From: Balneolales bacterium ANBcel1
Lineage (GTDB): Bacteria; Bacteroidota; Rhodothermia; Balneolales; Natronogracilivirgulaceae
Reading direction: 5' to 3'
DNA length: 64,000 bases
Assembly (NCBI GenBank): GCA_029688905.1
Contig: JARULB010000007.1
Span: forward strand, 124,001-188,000
Positions 41,831 through 51,632 of this stretch are shown here, piece by piece (the stretch's first letter is position 1; each line of letters begins with the position of its first letter). Below the pieces are notes generated by a model. The model was not told where the DNA came from. It searched no databases and worked only from the letters and a program-made list of their open reading frames with translations. A program made the translations under genes and the position numbers.

Positions 41831-44479
41831 CTATTTATTCTTTTCACGAATGGCCACCTGCGCGACAGCAAGTCGGGCGATGGGAATTCGGAAAGGCGAG
41901 CAGGAGACATAACTTAATCCCTGCTTGTGGCAGAAAGCGATCGATTCCGGATCGCCGCCATGCTCACCGCAGATACCAAGCTTGATATCGGGCTTGGCCG
42001 TACGTGCCAAATCGACAGCCTCGGTAACCAGTTTGCCGACTCCCCTCTGATCGAGTGTCTGGAAGGGATCGGTTTTCAGGATCTTCTTTTCAAGGTATTC
42101 CGGAAGGAATTTACCGATATCGTCCCGGCTGAACCCGAACGTCATCTGGGTAAGGTCGTTGGTTCCGAAAGAGAAGAAGTCGGCCAGGGGAGCAATCTCA
42201 TCGGCAACCAGCGCAGCACGCGGCACTTCGATCATGGTTCCGATCAGATAGTCGACCCGTTTGCCTTTCTCTTCAAACACCTGCTCGGCAGTCCGCTTGA
42301 TCACTTCTTTCTGATCCGCCAGCTCTTCACCGGATCCGATCAGCGGAACCATGATCTCCGGGAACACCTTAATGCCCTTCTCAACCACTTCAACGGCGGC
42401 CTCCATCATGGCGCGGGTCTGCATTTCGGTAATCTCGGGGAAAGTGATCCCAAGCCGGCAACCACGGTGGCCGAGCATCGGGTTGGCCTCCTGCAGAACC
42501 GCCACTTTCTCCTTCACCTTTCTGAACGGCATGTCGAACTGTTCGGCCAGTTTCTTCATGTCCTCTTCATTGTGAGGAAGGAATTCGTGGAGTGGGGGAT
42601 CCAGAAGTCTGACCGTGACAGGGTCACCGTCCAGGGCTTCGTAAATGGCCTTGAAATCTTCTTTCTGGTAAGGCAGGAGTTTCTCAAGGGCCTTTCTGCG
42701 CTCATCCTCGTCGTCACTCATGATCATCCGGCGTACATCCACAATGCGCTCGCCTTCAAAAAACATGTGCTCGGTACGGCAAAGCCCGATCCCTTCCGCT
42801 CCGAATTCCTTGGCTTTAAGCGCATCCTCGGGCCGGTCGGCATTGGTGCGGATTTTCATGTCACGGAACTTATCCACCCATCCCATGAACTTGTTGAAAT
42901 CCGCGCTCAGTTTTGGCGGCGAGAGGGGCAGCTGACCGAGAACCACTTCACCGGTTGTCCCGTTGATGGAGACCCAGTCACCCTGATGGACCGTATGGTT
43001 GCCGTCGGTGAGCGATTTATTCTTATAGTTGATAACAATTTCATCGCAGCCTACCACACAGGGTTTTCCCCATCCGCGGGCGACCACAGCGGCATGGCTG
43101 GTCATTCCTCCTCGGGATGTCAGGATGCCTTCAGACGCGTTCATTCCACCGACATCATCCGGACTGGTTTCGATCCGGGCAAGAATTACTTTCTCCCCTT
43201 CCAGCTGGGCATCTTCGGCTTCCTGCGATGTAAAGTAAACCTTGCCGACCGCAGCGCCGGGGGAAGCAGGAAGGCCAACTCCGACAACCGTTTTCTCTTT
43301 GATGGCCTTTTCGTCAAATTGCGGATGCAGCAACTGATCGAGCTGCGCGGTAGTAACCAGCTTGCTGACGGCCACTTCTTTTGTAACCAGCCCCTCCTTC
43401 ACAAAGTCAACGGCGATTTTAAGGGCGGCCGGACCGGTACGCTTTCCGCTTCGCGTTTGAAGAATGTACAGCTGCTCTTCCTGGATGGTAAATTCGATAT
43501 CCTGCATATCCTGATAGTGCTTCTCCAGTCTCTGGGTCAGCGCATGCAGCTCATCATACACTTTTGGCATCTCTTTCTTCAGATTCTTGATGGGCTCGGG
43601 AGTACGGGTTCCCGCCACAACATCTTCACCCTGTGCATTTTTCAGATACTCGCCGTAAAGCTTGTTTTCACCGGTATTGGGGTTCCGGGTAAACAGTACA
43701 CCGGAGCCGCTGGTTGGACCCATGTTGCCGAATACCATCGCCTGCACGTTCACCGCGGTCCCAATCAATCCGGTAATTTTGTTGATTTTCCGGTACTTGA
43801 TGGCCCTGTCGCTGTTCCATGATCCAAAAACCGCATTCACGGAAAACTTCAACTGCTCCATCGGATCATTCGGAAACATGAACCCGGTCTCTCGGCGGTA
43901 AATAGCCTTGAAACGGTCGACGAGGTCTTTCAGGTCACCTACCGACAAATCGCTGTCGGTTTTGGCTCCACGCTCTTCCTTGAGCTTGGCCATGGCATCT
44001 TCAAAATGATCATGGGAAACCCCCATCACCACATCGGCAAACATATCGATAAACCGGCGATAGCTGTCGTATGCAAACCACTCATTGCCGGTTTTTTCGG
44101 CCAGGCCTTCGACAACCTTGTCGTTGATACCAAGATTCAGAACCGTATCCATCATACCGGGCATGGACACCGCTGCTCCCGAACGAACGGATAACAGAAG
44201 AGGATTAGCCGGGTCGCCAAGTTTGGCGCCAAGCTCTTTTTCCTGAGCGGCAATTCCCTTTTCGATCTGCTCTTGCAAACCCTCAGGCCATTGTTCATCA
44301 TTTTTGTAATAGTGATTACAAGCTTCGGTGCTGATGGTCAGGCCCGGAGGCACCGGGAGACCAACCTTGCTCATTTCAGCCAGATTGGCGCCTTTGCCAC
44401 CCAGCAAATCGCGATAACTGCGATCGCCTTCCCCTTTGCCGCCACCGAACGTGTAAACATATTTAATCTGCTTCGACAT
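41831..44479 (-). CDS. ppdK: Pyruvate phosphate dikinase (PPDK)
   Basis: This 882-residue enzyme interconverts pyruvate, ATP and phosphate with PEP, AMP and pyrophosphate. The N-terminal ATP-grasp domain starts MSKQIKYVYTFGGGKGEG and includes LLGGKGANLAEM and VRSGAAVSMPGMMDT. The phosphohistidine domain has GGMTSHAAVVARGWGKPCVVGC with the catalytic His. The C-terminal PEP-binding barrel has GAEGIGLCRTEHMFF, MLGHRGCRLG, FSFGTNDLTQ and GICGEHGGDP with the catalytic Cys. The ATG at 44479 has AGGA 8 bases upstream; the longer frame to 44689 lacks family residues. No PPDK regulatory protein gene is adjacent. Confidence 0.97.
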   Translation of the reverse strand: MSKQIKYVYTFGGGKGEGDRSYRDLLGGKGANLAEMSKVGLPVPPGLTISTEACNHYYKNDEQWPEGLQEQIEKGIAAQEKELGAKLGDPANPLLLSVRSGAAVSMPGMMDTVLNLGINDKVVEGLAEKTGNEWFAYDSYRRFIDMFADVVMGVSHDHFEDAMAKLKEERGAKTDSDLSVGDLKDLVDRFKAIYRRETGFMFPNDPMEQLKFSVNAVFGSWNSDRAIKYRKINKITGLIGTAVNVQAMVFGNMGPTSGSGVLFTRNPNTGENKLYGEYLKNAQGEDVVAGTRTPEPIKNLKKEMPKVYDELHALTQRLEKHYQDMQDIEFTIQEEQLYILQTRSGKRTGPAALKIAVDFVKEGLVTKEVAVSKLVTTAQLDQLLHPQFDEKAIKEKTVVGVGLPASPGAAVGKVYFTSQEAEDAQLEGEKVILARIETSPDDVGGMNASEGILTSRGGMTSHAAVVARGWGKPCVVGCDEIVINYKNKSLTDGNHTVHQGDWVSINGTTGEVVLGQLPLSPPKLSADFNKFMGWVDKFRDMKIRTNADRPEDALKAKEFGAEGIGLCRTEHMFFEGERIVDVRRMIMSDDEDERRKALEKLLPYQKEDFKAIYEALDGDPVTVRLLDPPLHEFLPHNEEDMKKLAEQFDMPFRKVKEKVAVLQEANPMLGHRGCRLGITFPEITEMQTRAMMEAAVEVVEKGIKVFPEIMVPLIGSGEELADQKEVIKRTAEQVFEEKGKRVDYLIGTMIEVPRAALVADEIAPLADFFSFGTNDLTQMTFGFSRDDIGKFLPEYLEKKILKTDPFQTLDQRGVGKLVTEAVDLARTAKPDIKLGICGEHGGDPESIAFCHKQGLSYVSCSPFRIPIARLAVAQVAIREKNK

Positions 44480-44970
44480 AATAAATCCTGTATATGGTGT
44501 TGATGTTAATGGAGGATATTCCCTGCCGGTGTTCATTTCCAGTCGTTGCCCTGCCTCTGCGTGTGCTCTAACCCGGAAAAGGAATCGTGATCGCTTTCCA
44601 TGGAAACTGATCTGCAACTCTGGATAAACCGGCAATATTTGGCGACTAATGTACCTATTGACCCCGCCAATCTCAAGGACAAAAACCACAGATTACTATA
44701 TATGCGCATGTTTGCATATGGTGATTCCGAACAAAGTGATACCATTCACAATGCGGCAAAGGCGCGGATGCGGGGCACCACCGGCCTCCCCCCCCCCCCG
44801 TTTTTTTTCATGGCTATTGCGCAGCGCGACGCAGTCGCTTCATAATTCATTCAAATAGATTTGCTATTCTTGGCGCATGCCCCGTTTATGACTCTGACAA
44901 GATTCGGAGAATTTATTATCATTGACGAACCAGGGTTAAAACAATTATTTAGACTAGGACTTTATTCGAC
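44480..44970. other. Divergent intergenic region with C12/T8 homopolymer tract
   Basis: These 491 bases separate divergent ppdK and the DASS transporter gene. They hold a C12 tract directly followed by G and T8 (44788-44808), about 165-180 bases upstream of the transporter start. I see no gene here. Confidence 0.45.
44788..44808. repeat. Homopolymer tract C12-G-T8
   Basis: Twelve C residues (44788-44799), one G and eight T residues follow one another. Such tracts slip during replication and, in a promoter region, can vary expression between cells. The exact count may also be a sequencing artefact. Confidence 0.7.
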
Positions 44971-46602
44971 ATGAAATCAGGTTTACTGGGACTCACCTAC
45001 TTACAGCTGGCCGGTCTGATACTCGGCATTCTCGGCCTCTTCCTCCCTTTCTTGCTCCCGTTAGGAGGGCTCTCATTTGCCGGGCAAATCGGACTCGGGA
45101 TCTTTTTTCTGGCAGCCATTTTCTGGATGTTTGAACCCATTCCCATCTATGCCACCTCGATGCTGGTCATTTTTCTGCAGATCGTCCTGCTCAGTTCGCA
45201 GGGCCCCATGTTCATGGATGCCGAACTGCCGGTCAGTGAGCCGGCAGCCCTGGAAGAACAGCACTGGCAAATTCCCGCCAGTGCTCTGCAGGATGACAAC
45301 ACCATCCTCATTGCCACGGCACCGGGGGAAACCGAATCCTTCAGGGTCCAGGTTATTGATCGAAACGGACAACACGTTGTCGTTAGCAGCCCTGAGCTGG
45401 AGTCGGACATGGCCGTAGTAACCGACCCCAGCCACCGCAAGGTCAATTACGAGCCCAACAGCTATACCGACTATCTGGGCACGCTCGCCCATCCCATCAT
45501 CATTCTCTTTCTCGGGGGATTCATGCTGGCCGAAGCGTCGGTTAAATACAATCTGGACCGCAACCTTACCCGCTATCTTCTCGGCCCGTTTGGAACCCGG
45601 CCCCGGTTTATTGTACTGGGACTGATGCTGGTAACCGCCATGCTTTCGGCTTTCATGAGCAACACCGCAACGGCCGCGATGATGGTCACCGTCATTCTGC
45701 CCATCATCGCCCAGCTGGATCCGGCGGATCGTTTCAAATTTGGCCTGGCCCTGGCGATTCCCATTGCCGCCAACGTGGGAGGCATCACCACACCGATCGG
45801 AACACCGCCAAACGCTATTGTCATTGCAGCGCTAACAGAGCATGGAATTGATTTGTCGTTCACCGATTGGATCATCATTGCCGCTCCACTGGTGGTAGTG
45901 ATGCTAGTGGTCTCGTGGTGGCTGCTGCTCACCCTGTTCCCGCCAAGTATTGACCGTCTCAAGCTTGACCTCAAGGGAAAACTGAACTTGTCTCCAAAGG
46001 CTATCGGGCTCTATGTTATTTTTGGGGCGACTGTTCTGCTCTGGATCACCGAGAACCAGCACGGGATACCCAGCAGTATGGTCGCATTTGTTCCGGTGGC
46101 GGCACTGGTAACCGGCCGTATCCTCGGAAAAGCCGATATCCGGAAGCTTCCATGGGATGTACTCTGGTTGATGGCCGGCGGTATTTCTCTGGGTATCGGG
46201 ATGGACAAAACCGGCCTGGCCGTCTGGATGATCTCGGGATTTGACTGGGGCGCGATGGGTTACATCACCCTGGTCATCACCTTTGCCCTGGTGGCGATTG
46301 CCATGTCCAATTTCCTTTCCAACACAGTAACCGCAACACTTCTGATGCCGCTGGTAATCAGCCTGCAGGCATCCGGAGTCATGGGTGAGGAATTCAGCCT
46401 CCTGATTACCGGAATTGTGGTAGCCGTTGCCTGCAGCCTTGCCATGGCGCTGCCCATATCCACCCCCCCCAATGCCATTGCCATGTCCACAGGATTCATC
46501 AAAACGAAGGACATGGCCAAGATGGGTATCATTATCGGAGTCATCGGCGTTCTGATGATTCTCGCCTATGCCATCTTCTACTGGCCGCTCGTTACCAATT
46601 AA
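44971..46602 (+). CDS. DASS/SLC13-family sodium-coupled anion transporter with inserted soluble segment
   Basis: This 543-residue protein has about 11-12 membrane segments. Both SNT motifs are present (SNTATAAMM and SNTVTATLL), each followed by a proline-rich loop (TPIGTPPNA and ISTPPNA), as in DASS transporters of dicarboxylates, sulfate or phosphate with sodium. Residues about 78-168 form a hydrophilic, beta-rich insert between early membrane helices that I do not expect in typical members. Genes for a receiver protein and a kinase follow 17 and 77-580 bases downstream in the same direction. The substrate is unknown. Confidence 0.9.
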   Translation: MKSGLLGLTYLQLAGLILGILGLFLPFLLPLGGLSFAGQIGLGIFFLAAIFWMFEPIPIYATSMLVIFLQIVLLSSQGPMFMDAELPVSEPAALEEQHWQIPASALQDDNTILIATAPGETESFRVQVIDRNGQHVVVSSPELESDMAVVTDPSHRKVNYEPNSYTDYLGTLAHPIIILFLGGFMLAEASVKYNLDRNLTRYLLGPFGTRPRFIVLGLMLVTAMLSAFMSNTATAAMMVTVILPIIAQLDPADRFKFGLALAIPIAANVGGITTPIGTPPNAIVIAALTEHGIDLSFTDWIIIAAPLVVVMLVVSWWLLLTLFPPSIDRLKLDLKGKLNLSPKAIGLYVIFGATVLLWITENQHGIPSSMVAFVPVAALVTGRILGKADIRKLPWDVLWLMAGGISLGIGMDKTGLAVWMISGFDWGAMGYITLVITFALVAIAMSNFLSNTVTATLLMPLVISLQASGVMGEEFSLLITGIVVAVACSLAMALPISTPPNAIAMSTGFIKTKDMAKMGIIIGVIGVLMILAYAIFYWPLVTN

Positions 46603-46619
46603 CCTAATCCCGTCACACT

Positions 46620-47123
46620 ATGGAAACATCCGATATTTATATCCTTTGCATCGAAGACGAACAGGAAGTACTTGACGCAGTGGTAAGGGATCTGGAAAGG
46701 CTTGAGGAGCAGTTCCCGGTCGAAACAGCTACTTCGGCGGAGGAGGCGCGATCGGTCATTGAGAGGCTGGTGTCCGACGGCAAAAGAATCGGCCTGATTC
46801 TGTGCGACCACATACTGCCCGGAGATAATGGTGTGGAGCTGCTCATTGAGCTGCACAAAGATGAGCGGCTGCATCATTCCCGCAAAGTGCTGCTCACCGG
46901 CCAGGCCGGTCTGGAAGACACCGTGAAGGCACTGAATCAGGCCCGGCTGCACCACTACATTTCAAAACCCTGGACAAAAGATGATCTGCTCAGCGTTTCC
47001 GTTGATCTTCTCACCGATTACGTTATTGAGAAGGAAGAGAATGTCCTGCCCTATATGAGCACCCTCGACGCCAACAAGCTTTCGGAATCCATCCGCAGCC
47101 GAAGAAGCGTCAGTGATGATTAG
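46620..47123 (+). CDS. Stand-alone receiver-domain response regulator
   Basis: This 167-residue protein has an acidic pocket (CIEDEQ), phospho-acceptor Asp63 in LILCDHILPG, a conserved Thr in LLTGQAG, and Lys116 in YISKPW. There is no DNA-binding output domain; the C-terminal 40 residues are helical and Ser/Arg-rich. It begins 17 bases after the transporter stop and precedes the kinase gene by 60 bases, so the three genes probably form one transcript and the regulator is the kinase partner. Confidence 0.9.
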   Translation: METSDIYILCIEDEQEVLDAVVRDLERLEEQFPVETATSAEEARSVIERLVSDGKRIGLILCDHILPGDNGVELLIELHKDERLHHSRKVLLTGQAGLEDTVKALNQARLHHYISKPWTKDDLLSVSVDLLTDYVIEKEENVLPYMSTLDANKLSESIRSRRSVSDD

Positions 47124-47183
47124 ACACAGCGGCAAGGTCCCTGGCCGACAGGTCGGGGGGCTTCACTAACGGAGCACAATGCC

Positions 47184-48641
47184 ATGATCCTCAATTTCGC
47201 AAAAAACTGGCTGCAGGACCCTACCCGCATCACCGAGCAGATAGCCCGGTATCTTCAGAATTCGGAAGAGTTTCATGCCGAGACCATTGAGTTCGACAAG
47301 GATGATCTTTTTTTTGAGGAAGGGGATCTGAACGATTCCGTTTACATCCTTCTGGAAGGAACGGTACAGCTCTCAAAGGCGGCACAGGGTGGGCGGTCTA
47401 TCGGCATTGACTGGTTGCGTCCCGGCGCGCTGGTCGGTCTCATTTCGTTTGTAACCGGTGAGCCCGTTCTCACTACGGCCACGGCCGCCAGTCCATGCAA
47501 GGCGTTGAAGCTGGATGAAGAGGACTTCCTGAAGCTTCAGCAGACCAACAGCGAAATCGCCATGCTTGGTCAGCAGCTGATTATCGGAAACCTCATCGAT
47601 CGTTACCACCATGTGGTTTCGGTCCATGTAGAGCTCGAGAGTATTAACGACACCTTGCAAAAAGAGCGCAACCATCTTCAGGAGGCGCTCAAGCAACTGG
47701 AAGAGACGCAGCACAGGCTCGTGAGCCAGGAAAAGATGGCGACTCTCGGCCAGCTGGTTGCCGGGATCGCCCATGAAATCAACAATCCCGCTGCGGCCAT
47801 GCTCCGCGCCTCGGACAACCTGCTGGAATACCTGCCCAAGATTATTGCCGAGGCCGATCCCGATCAGGAGCGGTCTTATGACCGGTTTTTCAGGATCGGG
47901 CTCAAGCGAAAGCTTCGCGACTCCGACCAGCAGCGTGAAAAACTTCGGGAGTGGGAGAAGTCCTACCCCAAGCTTCCCCGAAGCCTGCTCAGAAAAATCA
48001 CCTCCATGAATGACGAAGCGCTGGAGTTTGTACAGAAGCAACTGGGCAAGAAACCGGGATCCGAACAGCGGGCCCAGCTTGAAAATGTGATCCTTTTCTA
48101 TGAAAGCGGCTATTTCCTGAGAAACCTGCAGTCCAGCACCAAGCGTATCGGAGAGATCGTCTCAAGCCTGAAGAATTACAGCCGCCAGGACAAAGGGCAA
48201 TACGAGAAAACCGACCTGCGCGACGGACTCAACGACACTCTGCTGCTGCTTTCCAACCGCCTCAAAAAAGTGGATGTAGTATTGAATTTCTCGGAAATCC
48301 CGGCGGTGAACGTAATCTCAGGAGAGATCAACCAGGTCTGGACCAACCTGATCATCAACGCCTGTGACGCCATGCAGGATCGCGGCGAACTGGTTATTTC
48401 ATGTGACAATGACGACCGTTTCGTGTGGGTTTCCATTCGCGACAGTGGGCCGGGCATCAAGCCCTCAGCCGTTCGTGAAATCTTCAAACCGACCTTCACC
48501 ACCAAGCAGAAAAACAGCAGCTTTGGCCTGGGCCTGGGGCTTTCCATCTCCCAGCAGATCGTCCTGAAGCATGGCGGACAAGTCCACGCCAAAAATGCCG
48601 ATGAAGGCGGAGCCGAATTTACCGTATACCTCCCGCTGTAA
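47184..48641 (+). CDS. Soluble histidine kinase with N-terminal cyclic-nucleotide-binding domain
   Basis: This 485-residue protein has no membrane helix. An N-terminal cNMP-binding-like domain (about 20-140: FFEEGDLNDSVYILLEGTVQL, GALVGLISF) is followed by a coiled coil, a HisKA-like segment with His in LVAGIAHEINNP, a long helical insert, and a HATPase domain (NLIINACDAM, DSGPGIK, FGLGLGLSI). It would sense a nucleotide or other small ligand in the cytoplasm and phosphorylate the receiver protein encoded 60 bases upstream. The RE/RxS phosphate cassette of true cAMP binders is not evident, so the ligand is uncertain. Confidence 0.9.
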   Translation: MILNFAKNWLQDPTRITEQIARYLQNSEEFHAETIEFDKDDLFFEEGDLNDSVYILLEGTVQLSKAAQGGRSIGIDWLRPGALVGLISFVTGEPVLTTATAASPCKALKLDEEDFLKLQQTNSEIAMLGQQLIIGNLIDRYHHVVSVHVELESINDTLQKERNHLQEALKQLEETQHRLVSQEKMATLGQLVAGIAHEINNPAAAMLRASDNLLEYLPKIIAEADPDQERSYDRFFRIGLKRKLRDSDQQREKLREWEKSYPKLPRSLLRKITSMNDEALEFVQKQLGKKPGSEQRAQLENVILFYESGYFLRNLQSSTKRIGEIVSSLKNYSRQDKGQYEKTDLRDGLNDTLLLLSNRLKKVDVVLNFSEIPAVNVISGEINQVWTNLIINACDAMQDRGELVISCDNDDRFVWVSIRDSGPGIKPSAVREIFKPTFTTKQKNSSFGLGLGLSISQQIVLKHGGQVHAKNADEGGAEFTVYLPL

Positions 48642-48996
48642 GCCCTCTTAACGGACGGCATCCGCCATGCCAATGTAGCCGCCTTTATCTGTAAATCATT
48701 TACATGCTCAATTTAGGCTTGCCACAAAGCCATGAAATAACTTTATTAAGAGTAGTTTTCTTAATATGATATTCAAATTTAACCGCTATTTTGCGGGCAT
48801 AATCAAAAGCAGAGAATTATAAATTTTCTGTACATACGGGTAACGTCCCCTAATCTGTTTCGGTTAACAGTTAATCCCGGTCATTGATACCGGGCCTGTC
48901 ACGGGGGTACGACCGAATGATGATTTATTTCAAACAGAACTTTTATGTTCAACGGCCGAAAGGCTGATATTGTAAACCATTAACTGGAGTACCATT
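48642..48996. other. Promoter region of PEP carboxykinase gene
   Basis: These 355 bases between the kinase gene and pckG are AT-rich in the middle. They contain a perfect 15-base palindrome (48690-48704). A Shine-Dalgarno-like CTGGAG lies 8 bases before the pckG ATG. I see no terminator after the kinase gene. Confidence 0.45.
48690..48704. promoter_or_regulatory. 15-bp palindrome upstream of pckG
   Basis: TGTAAATcATTTACA is an exact inverted repeat with a single central base, about 290 bases upstream of the pckG start and 50 bases after the kinase gene. It resembles binding sites of small dimeric repressors, but the regulator is unknown. Confidence 0.4.
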
Positions 48997-50835
48997 ATGA
49001 ATCATCCAAACTGGGTTAAGCACAAAGAGCTTATAAAGTGGGTGGAGGAGACGGCCGCCCTCACCAAACCCGATAACATTGAATGGGTTGACGGCTCACA
49101 GGAGGAAAACGACCGGTTGTGTCAAACTCTTGTCGATGGCGGAACCTTCATCAGACTGAATGAGGAAAAACGCCCCAACAGTTTTGCCGCTTTCTCCGAT
49201 CCTTCCGACGTTGCCCGTGTGGAAGACCGTACCTACATCTGCAGCAGACGAAAGGAAGATGCCGGTCCCACCAACAACTGGATCGAACCCAACGAAATGA
49301 AAAACACGCTGGGCAAATTGTACGATGGTTGTATGAAAGGCCGGACCATGTACGTCATCCCGTTCAGCATGGGCCCCATCGGTTCCCCGATTTCCCATAT
49401 CGGCGTTGAGCTCACCGACTCCGCCTATGTTGTTGTCAACATGCGGATCATGACCCGCATGGGGAAAAAGGTACTGGATGCTCTGGGAGCCGAAGGCGAG
49501 TTTGTCAAGTGTCTGCACTCAGTAGGTGCCCCTCTCGAGAAAGGACAGAAGGATGTGCCCTGGCCCTGCAACAAGACCAAGTACATCTCCCACTTCCCCG
49601 AAGAGCGTTCGATCATGTCCTTCGGTAGTGGCTATGGCGGGAACGCCCTGCTCGGAAAGAAATGCTTCGCCCTGAGGATCGCTTCCACCATGGCACGTGA
49701 CGAAGGCTGGCTGGCCGAGCACATGCTGATTCTGGGCGTGGAGTCTCCGGAGAAAGAGAAAACATACGTTGCAGCCGCCTTCCCGAGTGCGTGCGGCAAG
49801 ACCAACTTCGCCATGCTCATCCCCCCGAAAGAGATGGAAGGATGGAAAGTTACCACCATTGGTGACGACATTGCATGGATCAAAAAAGACGAAAACGGAC
49901 AGCTTCGGGCGATCAACCCGGAAGCAGGATGGTTCGGGGTAGCACCAGGCACCAACGACAAGTCCAACCCCAACGCCATGCTCTCTCTGGAGAAGAACTC
50001 CATCTTCACCAACTGTGCCCTTACCGATGACGGCGATGTCTGGTGGGAAGGAAAAACCAAGGAGCCCCCGGCAAACATGACCACATGGCAGGGTGAAAAG
50101 TATGATCCCAATTCAGGAAAAACAGCCGCGCACCCGAACGCACGCTTTACAGCGCCTGCTGCTCAGTGCCCGTCAATCGACCCGCAGTGGGAAGATCCTG
50201 CCGGTGTACCGATCAAAGCGTTTATCTTCGGCGGACGACGCAGCACCGCGGTACCCCTCGTGTACCAGTCGGTTAACTGGAACTTCGGTGTCTACATGGC
50301 CGCAACCATGGGCTCTGAAATGACTGCCGCTGCTGCCGGTACCCTCGGGAAAGTCCGCCGCGACCCGTTCGCGATGCTGCCCTTCCTTGGCTACCATGCC
50401 GCAGATTACTTCAACCACTGGCTGCAGATCGGACGCGAACTGCCCAACCCGCCGCGTATTTTCGGCGTCAACTGGTTCCGCACCGATGAGAACGGTAAAT
50501 TCATCTGGCCCGGATTCGGTGATAACATGCGTGTTCTGAAGTGGGTGGTACAGCGTGTTCGCGGCGAAGCATTCGCTCTTGAGAGCCCGCTTGGCTGGAT
50601 GCCGCGCTACGAAGACCTCGACTGGAGAGGACTTGAAGACTTCTCGGAAGAAGAATTCAACGATCTGATGACCGTCGACCGTGAAGTCTGGAAAGATGAG
50701 GTTCTCGGACACGAGGAGCTGTTCTCCAAACTGTACGACCGCCTCCCGAAAGAGTTCCTCTTTATGCGCGAACTCATTCGCTCCAGCCTCTGGCGCTCCC
50801 CGAAAAACTGGGGAATGGAGCCTGAGCGGTTCTAA
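48997..50835 (+). CDS. pckG: Phosphoenolpyruvate carboxykinase (GTP)
   Basis: This 612-residue cytosolic enzyme converts oxaloacetate and GTP to PEP, GDP and CO2. It has the GTP-type kinase-1a motif [12 protein letters not shown] with the reactive Cys near residue 266, the kinase-2 region [33 protein letters not shown], and the guanine-binding part [14 protein letters not shown]. The length matches the GTP family, not the shorter ATP family. Together with PPDK upstream it controls carbon flow between the C4 pool, PEP and pyruvate. A strong terminator follows. Confidence 0.97.
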   Translation: MNHPNWVKHKELIKWVEETAALTKPDNIEWVDGSQEENDRLCQTLVDGGTFIRLNEEKRPNSFAAFSDPSDVARVEDRTYICSRRKEDAGPTNNWIEPNEMKNTLGKLYDGCMKGRTMYVIPFSMGPIGSPISHIGVELTDSAYVVVNMRIMTRMGKKVLDALGAEGEFVKCLHSVGAPLEKGQKDVPWPCNKTKYISHFPEERSIMSFGSGYGGNALLGKKCFALRIASTMARDEGWLAEHMLILGVESPEKEKTYVAAAFPSACGKTNFAMLIPPKEMEGWKVTTIGDDIAWIKKDENGQLRAINPEAGWFGVAPGTNDKSNPNAMLSLEKNSIFTNCALTDDGDVWWEGKTKEPPANMTTWQGEKYDPNSGKTAAHPNARFTAPAAQCPSIDPQWEDPAGVPIKAFIFGGRRSTAVPLVYQSVNWNFGVYMAATMGSEMTAAAAGTLGKVRRDPFAMLPFLGYHAADYFNHWLQIGRELPNPPRIFGVNWFRTDENGKFIWPGFGDNMRVLKWVVQRVRGEAFALESPLGWMPRYEDLDWRGLEDFSEEEFNDLMTVDREVWKDEVLGHEELFSKLYDRLPKEFLFMRELIRSSLWRSPKNWGMEPERF

Positions 50836-50876
50836 ATCCCTATTTGTATCCGGATATTACCGGGTATGATCTCTGT

Positions 50877-50915
50877 AAAAAAGGGGCAGTGATTCATTTC
50901 GCTGCCCCTTTTTTT
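50877..50915. terminator. Bidirectional intrinsic terminator between pckG and tonB2
   Basis: GGGGCAG (50883-50889) pairs with CTGCCCC (50902-50908). The plus strand continues with T7, and the minus strand reading of the A-run at 50877-50882 gives T6. It serves the convergent pckG and second tonB genes. Confidence 0.92.
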
Positions 50916-50954
50916 GATACCCGGGAAAACACCGTGTGCTCGCAATTCACCTAT

Positions 50955-51632
50955 TCAGCCGGAGAGGCGGAATGTGATTGGAAGCGAATAACGAACCTTG
51001 ACCGGCCGCCCGCGCTGCTTGCCCGGTGTGAACCGGATTTTCTTTACCGCCTCCAGAGCCGCTTCATCAAGGCCTCCACCGACACCACGAACCACCACGG
51101 GATCCTGGACATTGCCGTTTTCATCAATGACAAACTGAACGATCACCCTTCCTTCGATACCCGCCATTCGTGCCAGCTCGGGATACCTGAGATGCTGATA
51201 AAGCGCACTCATTCCGCCAATCAGCATCGGCATCTCCTCAACGATGGTAAAAACGTCAGGCTCGTCATACTCTTCCTCCAAATCCACTGGCGGAGGGGGT
51301 GGCGGTGGCAGGAACCCCAGTTCGTCGTCCCACTCAAGATCGGCAGACAAATCAAAAAACGGATCGTCAATAATCACATCATCCGGCACCGCACGCGGTG
51401 CAGGGGGGCGTGGCGGAGGGGGCGGGCGATTAATCTGCTCCGTTCTCACCACTTCTTCCATCCTGATTACCTCCTGTTCTATCTCTTTGAGATTCAAATC
51501 CGTAGAAAAATCCAGATTGATTCGAAACGCGATAATCAGCAGCAAGAGTGTGACAATAAAACCCGTTTCAAGATTAATCAGATAGTAGTCACGCAGTTCC
51601 GCGCCGGGCTTCTTATTCCTGATTAAAGTCAT
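50955..51632 (-). CDS. TonB-family energy-transducing protein (copy 2)
   Basis: This 225-residue paralogue of the protein at 26528-27196 has the same layout: basic N-terminus, one transmembrane helix (about 22-40), a linker with runs of prolines and acidic stretches (EEEYDEPDVF), and a C-terminal TonB domain (YPELARMAGIEGRVIVQFVIDE, GLDEAALEAVKKIRF, SLPITF). A strong GGAGG is 4 bases before the ATG at 51632; the frame upstream starts with GTG at 51650. No exbB/exbD gene is adjacent. The two copies probably serve different outer-membrane transporters. Confidence 0.92.
   Translation of the reverse strand: MTLIRNKKPGAELRDYYLINLETGFIVTLLLLIIAFRINLDFSTDLNLKEIEQEVIRMEEVVRTEQINRPPPPPRPPAPRAVPDDVIIDDPFFDLSADLEWDDELGFLPPPPPPPVDLEEEYDEPDVFTIVEEMPMLIGGMSALYQHLRYPELARMAGIEGRVIVQFVIDENGNVQDPVVVRGVGGGLDEAALEAVKKIRFTPGKQRGRPVKVRYSLPITFRLSG

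Noticed and set aside
41927-43822. A 631-codon open frame on the plus strand inside ppdK
   Set aside because: It is antisense to a well-supported PPDK gene. Long antisense frames are common opposite GC-biased codons, and its product has no recognisable domain.
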